Source: Prorocentrum cordatum
Taxonomy: Eukaryota > Sar > Dinophyceae > Prorocentrales > Prorocentraceae
Direction of reading: 5' to 3'
Length of the DNA: 64,000 nucleotides
NCBI GenBank assembly: GCA_963575745.1
Contig: CAUYUJ010014322.1
Coordinates: forward strand, 250,001 to 314,000
The notes under the pieces were generated by a model. It had not been told where the DNA came from. It ran no database searches and saw only the letters and a list, made by a program, of their open reading frames with translations. Positions 18,541 to 28,101 of this stretch are shown one piece after another (the first letter of the stretch is position 1; the number at the start of each line of letters is the position of its first letter). Both the position numbers and the translations under genes were made by a program.

Positions 18541-18790
18541 CTACTCCTGAGACCCCCGAACCCACAAATTCTCACCCGGAACCCCCACCCCCCGCCTCCA
18601 CCACGTCCCGGACCCCCCCCCACACGGCAGCTTTGTCAACAAATTCTCGCCCGGAACCTACCAACGCCCCCCCTCGCCTCCACCACGCTCCGGCACCCCC
18701 ACTCCACGGTAACTCTGTTCTTGGGGCCTTCCAACCTACGCATTCTCGCCCGGAACTTACCAACGCAACAGACATTCTGGCTCGTTTCGC
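18540..18790 (+). repeat. Diverged units related to both satellites
   Basis: ATTCTCGCCCGGAAC and close variants occur near 18575, 18640 and 18740, spaced irregularly, linking the array above to the next repeat type. Confidence 0.6.
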
Positions 18791-18836
18791 CGGAGACATC
18801 TTCGCAATTTTGCGCTCAAAGATGCCCTGATCTGAG

Positions 18837-19289
18837 ATGGTCCAGCCCGTCTCGCTCCAGACAATCTTACAACTCTGGGCTGAGAGATACCGTGACCTGA
18901 GGTGGACTGGCCCTTTTCGCCTGGGACATCTTCGATGGGGTTCCGGCCCTGACGGCGCTCGGGCCTCGAAGCGGCGGCCTGCGCCTCCCTCTCCCCCGCC
19001 TGACACGGCTCAGGCGGGCGACCAGGCTGGGAACGACGACGGCCTGTGCTGCGACGCCGACGTCGCTGACGACCCGCCCCCGCCCCCGCCCCCGGTCGGT
19101 AGTATGGTGGTGGTCGGTGCGCCCTGCACGAGACGCACGCGGGAATTGTCTCCCGTGCCCCTGTCGCCCGGCCGCCGCTCGCGGCGGAGGGTGGAATCCC
19201 TGCCGGAGAGGACCGGCGACGGCCTCGCCCTACCTCCTCCCCTCCCTCTCCTCGACGGACCCGGTGTCGGAGAGGTTGAGTTGGTTTGA
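18837..19289 (+). CDS. Proline-rich ORF, doubtful
   Basis: 150 codons, beginning within the GACATCTTCG-type tandem repeat and continuing through a Pro run (PPPPPPP) and an Arg/Ser-rich stretch (RRTRELSPVPLSPGRRSRRR). No family is recognised. The sequence is GC-rich and low in complexity, so an open frame of this size is not strong evidence. Confidence 0.2.
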   Translation: MVQPVSLQTILQLWAERYRDLRWTGPFRLGHLRWGSGPDGARASKRRPAPPSPPPDTAQAGDQAGNDDGLCCDADVADDPPPPPPPVGSMVVVGAPCTRRTRELSPVPLSPGRRSRRRVESLPERTGDGLALPPPLPLLDGPGVGEVELV

Positions 19290-19439
19290 TTTTTTAGTTG
19301 TGTTTGGGGTCTCCCATGTTTCTGACTCTGGCTAGGCTTTGCGTGGCCGGATTCTTCCACACCTTTAACTACTTTCTCGGCCTCCGGCCGAGGGCGTCAA
19401 GGCATCATGAAGCCTGTCAGCCACATCATCCTCTTCTTT

Positions 19440-19845
19440 TTTCGATGGGGTTCCGAAGTGTCCGGACTTAAGGTGGCCCAGCCAATCTTGCCTGCGCCAT
19501 CCTCGCCACTCGGAGCTCGCGGATGCCGCGCAAGAGGTTGCCCAGCCAATTGCGCCTGAGACATCCTCGCAACACCAGGGCTCCAAGATGCTGCACGCGA
19601 GGTGGTCCGACCAAGTTCGCCCGTGACATCCCCGCACCTCCCAGGACATCCTCGCGACTCTGGGCTTGGAGACCTGAAATGGTCCGGCCCGTTCTGCCTG
19701 CGGCCTTCCTCGCAGCTCTGATATCCGAGGTGCCGCGCGCGAGGTGGTCTGGCCGACTGCGCCAGGGGCATCCTCCCGACTCTGGGCTCCGAAATGCCGT
19801 TTCGCCTGACACATCCTCGCAACTCTGGGCTCCCAGTTGTCGCGC
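19440..19845 (+). repeat. Tandem repeat of about 77 bp (CATCCTCGCAACTCTGGGCT type)
   Basis: Five to six units carry CATCCTCGC-ACTC-GGGCTC, GATGCCGCGCG and GAGGTGGTC-GGCC-A-T in the same order. Two diverged units are also visible at 18780-18960. Confidence 0.75.
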
Positions 19846-19854
19846 TGGAGGTGC

Positions 19855-20150
19855 TTCCTCGTCGCCATCGTCGTCGTCGTCGTCGGCGTCGTCGTCGTCG
19901 CCGTCGTCGTTGACATCGTGGCCGTCGTCGTCGTCTCCGCCATCGTCGTTTTCGTCGTCGTCATCACCACCGCTGTGCTGTCCTCGTCGTCGCCGCCGCC
20001 GCCGAAACAGACGTCGTCGCGGCCGCTGGTGCCGCCGCTGCCGAAGCCACTGCAGTCCTCGTCGTCGCCGTCACCACCGACGCCGCTCTCGCAGCCGTCG
20101 TCGCCATTGTCTTCGGCATGGTCGTCGTCGTTGTCGTCGTTGCCGGCGCC
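19855..20150 (+). repeat. CGT/GCC trinucleotide-rich tract
   Basis: Near-continuous GTC/CGT/GCC triplets on the plus strand, interrupted often. Open frames here encode runs of Ser, Val or Arg and are rejected as genes. Confidence 0.85.
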
Positions 20151-20700
20151 GCGCTGGTACTGCCGCCACGCCTGGCCCACGCCAACGCAGGAGGTGAGCA
20201 GTGCACACTGGGTGACTGGCAGCGTAGGAGGTGAGCAGTGCATACCGACAGGGCATCTGAATTTTAAAACATAACAATCGCGTCATCGGACTCGGACTCG
20301 GACTCGGCCTGCTTCATGCACCGCGAGGGTGCTGCAGGGTGGGGCCGAAGCGCCCAACAAATGCAAATAACAGTGAAACACATTCAGCATATAGTGAGAC
20401 TACAACGGACAATAACAAGATGCGTGACGAATGCAACTATGACCTGTGTGCTCGCCGGCGGGCCGCTCATGTGACGATGTAGCGAAAATGGATAGAACCA
20501 AGAATACTGTACTATGTACACGTATACAGCGTACAAACATGTTTTCACAAGTACGGATGGCAGTAAGATTGTGGAGAAAATGCACTTGTGATCGTCGTCG
20601 GCCGCCGTGTGGACCCCAAGCGGTGTGTACGCCACATGTGTATGTCGTGATCGGCACAGGTCTGCACATGCTGGTGTTCGTCGGTCTGCACAAGTCGGCA
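20151..20700. other. No gene recognised
   Basis: A 17-bp direct repeat (AGGAGGTGAGCAGTGCA) lies near 20190-20240. Otherwise only short frames are open. It may hold the 3-prime flank of the minus-strand gene at 20708. Confidence 0.4.
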
Positions 20701-20707
20701 CATACAT

Positions 20708-21513
20708 TCAGAAAGTACAGTCACGGGTAAAGAAAGCCATGCTCCTTGACAACTTAGCGCATGGAGGACTGCACATGTATGGTTCCAGCGAGCGCTGGCC
20801 TGGATATGGTGGGCCGCTCCAGGTCCACGTGGCCTCGGTCCCTTGCATCCCATGCCCCATGATGCGCAGGTCGTTCATGGAAGCGGAGAACGTGGAGCAT
20901 TTGCACAAAATAACGATGTCGGCGAACAAGCCCACTGTGAAATCCAAAGCCGCCTGCATCGGATGCAACTCTGGTAGAGCAACTCGACTTGTCTGTTCCA
21001 ACATGGCGCGAACCGAAGCCCACTGTCGAGCATGCCGCAATGACGCAAAGAGACCATGCAACTGACTACCATTATCGGGCGGATCGCCCCCAGCCACATA
21101 CAGCACGTCAGATCGGGCAGGCGGCACCGACCCGCACGTGCCTGGGGACGCAGCGCTCGAGTTGGCGATGGTCTCCTGCAACTTCGAAACTATGGAATTG
21201 ATGTTGTTGGGCATGCAATCAGGACCAACAGGCACCGACTTATTGTTCCAGTCAGACTCTATGCGGAGATGAAGCCACACAAGGCGAGCTTCACGCTGGG
21301 ATTCTCGAATGTCGCGAACTATCTCACGTGCAAGAACTATTAGATCAGATGCAGGCATGAAAGCCCGCTCGTACGAAACAAAAGATGGGTGGGTACCACC
21401 CAGTATAAAGTCCGCCCACGCATCATGAGACAAGACAATCATATCGTCTTGCAAATTCGCCGGCCCAACGGGCCAAGGGCGTGCTACGATCTCCGGTGAC
21501 TGGTTAACAATAT
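20708..21513 (-). CDS. O-fucosyltransferase-like protein, C-terminal part
   Basis: The frame is open from about 21513 to the stop at 20708, about 268 residues. WPVGPANLQDDMIVLSHDAW is followed by ARLVWLHLRIESDWNN, where the L-H-L-R-I-E pattern recalls the sugar-nucleotide site of GDP-fucose protein O-fucosyltransferases (PF10250). Then DVLYVAGGD, and ALDFTVGLFADIVIL with STFSASMNDLR, a block that fits the conserved D-x-x-V-x-x-x-x-D and S-x-x-x-x-x-x-R end of that family. The 5-prime end is missing; TAG stops lie just upstream and TCTAG or AACCAG there could be splice acceptors. It may be a terminal exon or a retro-copy. The family call is from motif memory only. Confidence 0.4.
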
Positions 21514-21589
21514 TCTAGATCGCGCGCGCGGGGCCGCCTCTGAGGGTCCCTGGACGAGAAGTACGCCTGCAAGTTCCAGCTAGGTCCCG

Positions 21590-21785
21590 GCCAGGTCCCA
21601 GCCAGGTCCAGGCAGGCTCCCAAGAGCGTCCCAGGAGCGCTTCAAGTGGCCTCCAAGAGAGCTCAACATGGCCCAAGACGGCCCAAGAGCGATCCAAGAC
21701 GCCAAAGATGGTCGCCAGACAGCCCAAAGCGCCTGCAAGACGCCCCCAGAGGCCTCCAAGAGATCCCCCAAGAGGGCCCACAATG
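21590..21785 (+). repeat. Degenerate 15-nt repeat family (CCAAGAG type)
   Basis: Units such as GGCCCAAGACGGCCCAAGAG and CCTCCAAGAGATCCCCC recur at about 15-nt steps. Open frames through it repeat every five residues. Confidence 0.65.
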
Positions 21786-21904
21786 GCAGAAATTAGTGAT
21801 TACCTAACAGCGAAGACTGATAGGTTTCTAATAGGGTCAAAAGAGAGCATCATGACGCCCCAGGGGGGACTGGGCGCGATCCGGGGGAGGGTGCCGGGGA
21901 CTTT

Positions 21905-22268
21905 TTTTAAGCCAACAGTTACACACTTCGTGGTCTTCGAGGTCCCAGAACTCCACTCCCGGGCCACATTCTCAATGCCCGGAGCCAACTGTAGGCCACT
22001 TCGTGGTCTTCGAGTTCCCAGAACTCCATTCCCGGGCCACATTTTAAATGCCCGGAGCCAACCGTAGGCCACTTCGTGCTCTTCGAGTTCCCAGAACTCC
22101 ATTCCCGGGCCACATTTTGAATGCCCGGAGCCAACTGTAGGCCACTTCGTGCTCTTCGAGTTCCCAGAACTCCATTCCTGGGCATGATTTTGAATGCCCG
22201 GAGCCAACTGTAGGCCACTTCGTGTTCTTCGAGTTCCCAGAACTCCATTCCCGGGCCACATTTTGAAT
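21905..22268 (+). repeat. Tandem repeat of 73 bp, five units
   Basis: TGCCCGGAGCCAAC recurs at about 21976, 22049, 22122 and 22195, exactly 73 bases apart. Each unit contains CACTTCGTG, CTTCGAG, CCCAGAACTCCATTCC and GGGCCACATTTT. Confidence 0.9.
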
Positions 22269-23800
22269 GCTGAGGCAGGCTGAGGCTGAGGCTGAGGCTG
22301 AGGGCTGAGGCTGAGGCAGGAGGCTGAGGCCGAGGCTGAGGCAGACTGAGGCTGAGGCTGAAGCAGGCTGAGGCTGAGGCTGAGGCAGGCTGAGGCTGAG
22401 GCTGAGGCAGGCTGATGCTGAGGCAGGCTGAGGCTGAGGCTGAGGAGGCTGAGGCTGAGGCTGAGGCAGGCTGAGGCTGAGGCTGAGGCTGAGGCTGAGG
22501 CTGAGGCTGAGGCTGAGGCTGAGGCTGAGGCTGAAGCAGCTGAGGCTGAGGCAGAGGCAGGCTGAGGCTGAGGCTGAGGCAGGCTGATGCTGAGGCAGGC
22601 TGAGGCTGAGGCTGAGGCTGATGCAGGCTGAGGCTGAGGCAGGCTGAGGCTGAGGCCGAGGCTGAAGGCAGGCTGAGGCTGAAGCAGGCTGAGGCTGAGG
22701 CTGAGGCAGAGGCTGAAGGGCTGAGGCTGAGGCTGAGGCTGAGGCTGAGGCTGAGCAGGCTGAGGCTGAGGCTGAGGCAGGCTGAGGCTGAGGCTGAGGC
22801 TGAGGCTGAGGCTGAGGCTGAGGCTGAGGCTGAGGCTGAGGCTAGGCTGAGCATGCTGAGGCTGAGGCAGTGATGAGGCTGAGGCTGAGGCAGGCTGAGG
22901 CTGAGGCTGAGGCAGAGGCTGAGGCAGGCTGAGAGGCTGAGGCTGAGGCTGAGGCTGAGGCTGAGCAGGGTGAGGCTGAGGCAGGCTGAGGCTGAGGCCG
23001 AGGCTAAAGGCAGACTGAGGCTGAGGCTGAAGCAGGCTGAGGCTGAGGCTGAGGCAGGCTGAGGCTGAGGCTGAGGCTGAGGCTGAGGCTGATGCAGGCT
23101 GAGGCTGAGGCATGGCTGAGGCTGAGGCCGAGGCTGAAGGCAGACTGAGGCTGAGGCTGAAGCAGGCTGAGGCTGAGGCTGAGGCAGGCTGAGGCTGAGG
23201 CAGGCTGAGGCTGAGGCTGAAGGCTGAGGCTGAGGCTGAAGCAGGCTGAGGCTGAGGCTGAGGCAGGCTGAGGCTGAGGCTGAAGCAGGCTGATGCTGAG
23301 GCAGGCTGAGGCTGAGGCTGAGGCTGATGCAGGCTGAGGCTGAGGCAGGCTGAGGCTGAGGCCGAGGCTGAAGGCAGACTGAGGCTGAGGCTGAAGCAGG
23401 CTGAGGCTGAGGCTGAGGCAGGCTGAGGCTGAGGCTGAGGCAGGCTGAGGCTGAGGCTGAGGCTGAGGCAGGCTGAGGCTGAGGCTGAGGCTGCAGGCTG
23501 AGGCTGAGGCAGGCTGAGGCTGAGGCCGAGGCTGAAGGCAGACTGAGGCTGAGGCTGAAGCAGGCTGAGGCTGAGGCTGAGGCAGGCTGAGGCTGAGGCT
23601 GAGGCAGGCTGATGCTGAGGCAGGCTGAGGCTGAGGCTGAGGCTGATGCAGGCTGAGGCTGAGGCAGGCTGAGGCTGAGGCCGAGGCTGAAGGCAGACTG
23701 ATGTTGAGGCTGATGCAGGCTGAGGCTGAGGCTGAGGCAGGCTGAGGCTGAGGCAGGCTGAGGCTGAGGCTGAGGCAGGCTGAGGCTGAGGCTGAGGCAG
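22269..23800 (+). repeat. 1.5-kb hexanucleotide array (GGCTGA)n
   Basis: Near-continuous GGCTGA with frequent GGCAGGCTGA interruptions and occasional GGCCGAGGCTGAAGGCAGAC units that recur at a higher-order spacing. Minus-strand frames read SASASA, QPQPQP or LSLSLS and are repeat shadows. Confidence 0.95.
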
Positions 23801-23999
23801 TGACTGCGACTGCCGTTGCCACTGCGACTGCCATCGCGAATGCGACTACGACTGCGAGAACAGCAGAATTCTACAACAGGATTCTCATCTGAATCGTAAG
23901 GGGAATGCTCCTAGATATGCTCCTACACATCGCTGCTAGGTTGATTTGCCGGGATATTGTTGTTGTTTTTTTTGGTTTTTGGCGTTCTCGCCTGGGAGA

Positions 24000-24175
24000 C
24001 TTACTGGCGCTCTAAGACGGCCCAAGAGGCTTCCACGATCGCCCCAAAACAGCCCAAGAGGCGCCTCCAAGAGCGCTCAAAACGGTCACAGAGGGACCCA
24101 AGACAGCCCCAGAGGCTTCCAAGATGGCCGAAGAGACTCCCAAGACGGCTCCAAGAGCGGAGCCAGACGAGGGAC
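24000..24175 (+). repeat. Degenerate 15-nt repeat family (CCAAGAGGC type)
   Basis: Ten to eleven diverged units, for example GGCCCAAGAGGCTTCCAC and GACTCCCAAGACGGCTCC. Same family as 21590-21785. Confidence 0.7.
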
Positions 24176-24338
24176 CCTTTTGGACATGTTTTCCCAACCA
24201 TCCTGTGGTGATGGGTCCTCGTTTTGAAGAGACAGCGCCCCGCGTCCCACCTCCTTCCTCCTTCCTCCTTCTCCTCTCATCCTCCCTCCTCCCCCATCCT
24301 TGCCTTTGCTCTCCGCATGTCTCAGCTCACCCCCTCCT

Positions 24339-24340
<2 letters not shown>

Positions 24341-24372
<32 letters not shown>

Positions 24373-24373
24373 G

Positions 24374-24429
<56 letters not shown>

Positions 24430-24511
24430 GCATCATCATCATCATTATCATCATCATCATCATCATCACCACCATCATTATTATCATCATCATCATCATC
24501 ACCAGCATCAG

Positions 24512-24568
<57 letters not shown>

Positions 24569-24761
24569 AGTCATCATCATCATCATCATCATCATCACAT
24601 CATCATCATCATCATCATCGTCATCATCATCATCATCAGCATCAGCATCAGCATCAGCATCAGCATCATCATCATCAGCATCATCACCATCACCATCACC
24701 ATCATCAGCATCACCATCAGCAGCAGCATTAGCATCAGCAGCATCATCCTAATCATCATAG

Positions 24762-24809
<48 letters not shown>

Positions 24810-24833
24810 CCATCATCATCCTCATCGGCATCG
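24341..24833 (+). repeat. (ATC)n trinucleotide microsatellite, about 490 bp
   Basis: ATC/CAT repeats with CAGCATC, CACCATC and TATCAT interruptions. Frames encode poly-His, poly-Ser, poly-Ile or poly-Met. Confidence 0.97.
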
Positions 24834-24844
24834 CCATGGCTGAT

Positions 24845-26165
24845 TCGTTTCGTGGCCCCATAGGGAGCTCCACCGAAGGCCCCAGTGGAGGTGCCCGCAT
24901 GCGCCCCCCACGCCCAGCACAGCGTTTTGTGGCCCCATACGCGGAGCTCCACCGAAGGCCCCAGTGGGGGTGCCCGCATGCGTCCCCAAAGCCCAACACA
25001 GCGCTTCGTGGCCCCATAGGGAGCTCAACCAGAGGCCCCACTGGGGGTGCGCCCCCCACGCCCAGCGCAGCGTTTTGTGGCCCCATAGGGAGCTCCACCG
25101 AAGGCCCCAATGGCGGGGGGCCGCATGCGTCCCCCACGCACAGCACAGCGGCTCGTGGCCCCATAGGGAGCTCCACCGAAAGCCCCAGCGGGGGTGCCCG
25201 CATGCGTCCCCCACGCCCACGACAGCGTTTCGTGGCCCCATAGGGAGCTCCACCGAAGGCCCCAGTGACGGTGTCCACATGCGTCTCCCGTACCCAGGAC
25301 AGCGCTTCGTGGCCCCATAGGAAGCTCCACCGAATGCCCCAATGCCACCGTCCACATGCGTCCCCCCCACTCAATACAGCGCTTCGTGGCTCCATAGGGA
25401 GCTCCACCGAAGGCCCCAATGCAGCGTTTCGTGGCCACATGGGGAATTCCCTCGAACCCCCCAGTTGGACCGTCCGAGTGCGTCCTGAAAAACCTAATTT
25501 GGCATTTTCACCCACTCATTAAAGCGTTTTGTGGCCCCACGGGGAGCTCCACCGAAGGCCCCAGCGCCACCGTCCGCATGCGTCCCGCACACCCAAGGTG
25601 GCATTTTCACCCACCCAGCGCAACGAATCGTGGCCCCACAGGGAGCTCCACCGAATGCCCCACTGGGACCGTCCGCAAGCGTCCCGAAACACTCATTGTG
25701 GCATTTTCACCCACCCAGTCCCGAATTTCGTAGTCCCGTGGGGAACTCCACCGAACGCCCCAGTGCCACCGTCCGCATGCGTCCCGAAAACCCAACGTGG
25801 CATGCTTACCCACCCAATAAAACGTTTCGTGGCCCTTTAAGGAGTTCCACCGAAACCTCAAGTCGGACCGTCCGCGTGCGCCCAGGAAGCCGAATTTGGC
25901 ATTTTCACTCACCCAGTACAACGCTTCGTGGCCCCATACGGAGTTCCACCGAAGCCTCCTGTGGGACCGTCCGCATGCGCCCCGGAAGCCCAATTTGGCA
26001 TTTTCACTTACCCAATAAAGCGCTTCGTGCCCCCATAGGGAGCTCCACCGAAACCCCCAGTTGGACCGTCCGCATGCGCCCCGGAAACCTTACTTGACAC
26101 ACCACTCACCCAGAACAGCGCCCCCCCCCCACCCAGTGCAGCACTTCGTGGCTTCATAGGAAATT
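24845..26165 (+). repeat. Minisatellite in 77-bp and 99-bp forms, about 15 units
   Basis: GTGGCCCCATAGGGAGCTCC recurs at about 24852, 24929, 25008, 25077, 25155, 25232, 25309 and 25387 (period mostly 77-79), then at about 25531, 25630, 25731, 25829, 25928 and 26027 (period 98-101). The long form has an added block with TGGCATTTTCACCCACCCA. Units end with CCGCATGCGTCCC. The inverted relatives are at 14300-14545. Confidence 0.92.
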
Positions 26166-27580
26166 CCCCCGAAGAAGATGTTCACAATTGCGGCACCCAC
26201 AACTGCATATGGTCGGGCCCTTCGCCAGGATAATTTGATCCGCGGGTCGAGAGCGGGCCTCTTACGACAGAAGCTAAACGGGCCACGCACAGCTTTAATT
26301 AGCAGAGGGGGGTAAAAGGAGGCGGGGACTCACGTCAAGGCCAAGAGAGGGCAATGCCCTGGGATCAGGCGGTGCCGAAATCGAAGTGCAAGAAAAGGTG
26401 CGACTTGGACAGAAACCCGACGGCGAAGTCCCGGGAGGCGAATAGCCGGCGGCGGTGCCGTTAGCGGCGCTTCGAACACACCAGCCCCATCAACTGCGGG
26501 AGGGGACGCGCCACGCAACCAGGACGACACCCGAGAGGAAGAGGAGCACCACTGGGTCGGAGCGCAACGTTACGCCACCTAATAGGATGCCGAACAGGCC
26601 CAGACCGCGGTAGTCCAAGGCACCACGAACATGGGAAAGCAACCGCAGTCTGAGGCGCGGGCCAGGCGAAACCGACACTTGCCGCCACTTACCGACAGGA
26701 TGCCGGCGCGCTGCAGGGAGGGCGCCTGCCCCGCAGCGGTCAGCGCGTGGTAGCGGGCAGGAGCCGCACGCGCTGCGCTGCCGTTCCACAGCGCCAAGGG
26801 CCAGGCCTAAGCCGCGCAGCGCCAAGACCCGCGGGGCCGCCGAGGCGGTCAGGTGCAAGCGCCAGGCACCGGGCCGGAGCCGCGCAGTGCCGGGCGCTGC
26901 CGCCATGGGAGGGGGGGTAGCGAGCGGGGGGGGGGGGGAGAAGCGGGCTGCCGCCATGGGAAGGGGGGTAGCGAGCGGGGGGGGGGGAGAAGCGGGCAGG
27001 AAGAAAAGGCTGCCCAGCGAGCCAGCGGTCGTCAGCAGCCCCGCGCCAGCAGCACCGCGCGGCCCGTGTGGAGCAGGGAGACCCTGCGGGATCAGGGGGG
27101 CAAGCGGTCCATAACCTAGTGAACGAAGGAGGGGGGGGGAGGGGGGCAAGCCGCCGAAGACGTGGGCCAGGCCGAAGTGGGCGAGGACGCCGCCATGCCG
27201 GGGCCAGGGAGGCGGCCCGGGCGGTGCAGGTGACAGGGGGGCCCTGCGGATCAGGGGGGACTCACGGCCCCATATTCAAATAAAGAAAGAAGGAGCGGGG
27301 GAGGCGGAGGGCAGGTGGCCGAAGGCGCAGACCAGGCTGCACTCGTGACGGACGACGTGGCGCCAGAGCCAAGTATGGCGGCACGGGCCAGGCCCCCGCG
27401 GCAAGGAGAACCGCGCGGCGCTGCTGTGCGTCGGCGCGTAGCCCTGCACCCCTTGACAGTGCCCCTGCGGGGCGCGCGAGGCCGCCCCCCGCGCCCGTTG
27501 TGGGCGGCAGTGCCCGGGCGCCGCCGGCTTCCTCCAACTAGGCTCTGCAGTCCCAGCCGCCATCGCAACAGGTGCGGGAT
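26166..27580. other. GC-rich region with no clear gene; 50-bp duplication inside
   Basis: 26897-26946 and 26947-26996 are near-identical copies of a 50-bp unit starting GCTGCCGCCATGGGA and containing a run of 11-13 G. Minus-strand frames are open here (for example a hydrophobic stretch GLGLFGILLGGVTL near 26580) but none is convincing. Confidence 0.5.
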
Positions 27581-27589
27581 CAGGGGGGG

Positions 27590-28045
27590 CAGACGGTCCC
27601 AAGTCCAGGTGGGGGAAACCTGGGTAGGGCGCGGTGGTCAGCGACGCGCTGGTTGTACTCGGAGTACAGCGCCACGAGATCCGCAGGGAACAGGAGGCAC
27701 GGCAGTGCGGCACCCTGTGCGCCGTCAGGGGGGGGAGGTACAGAGCTGGTCAGCGCCTGGGGCGCTTCCCGGTCCAATTGTCGGTGCACCCAGAACTGCG
27801 TGCCTGGCCTTCCCCGCGTCCTTCACCTTCGGCTACCTCCCTCACCCGCTGGAACACAAGGTACAGGGCGCTCTCGCGTTCCCAGTCCACGTAGACGCCC
27901 GCGTTCCGGGACCACGCACCCACGTGGTAGTGGTTGTTGGCCATTTCCTCTAGAAATCGATCGATCGTGCTGGGCTGCCAGCAGGTCGGGTCGAACTTGA
28001 CTTGGTCCTTGGACTTGCCCTTGCCCCGCTCCTGACCCATATGCC
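27590..28045 (-). CDS. Candidate coding region, frame-broken, unknown function
   Basis: From the ATG at 28040: MGQERGKGKSKDQVKFDPTC, then QPSTIDRFLEEMANNHYHVG and NAGVYVDWERESALYLVFQR, which read like a folded protein. After a one-base shift near 27820 another frame gives FPADLVALYSEYNQRVADHR. No family is recognised. It may be the continuation of the ORF to its right, joined by splicing or broken by an indel. Confidence 0.3.
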
Positions 28046-28101
28046 TGCACCGCGAGTGCCAGGCTGCGGTGAAGCGGTGGCCCCCTCGGCCTTCAGCCTC
28101 T

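Noticed and set aside
22269-23800. Long minus-strand ORFs rich in Ser-Ala, Gln-Pro and Leu-Ser
   Set aside because: Translation of a hexanucleotide repeat; all frames are open.
24845-26165. CRISPR-like repeat-spacer array
   Set aside because: The whole unit is repeated with no unique spacers, and the context is eukaryotic.
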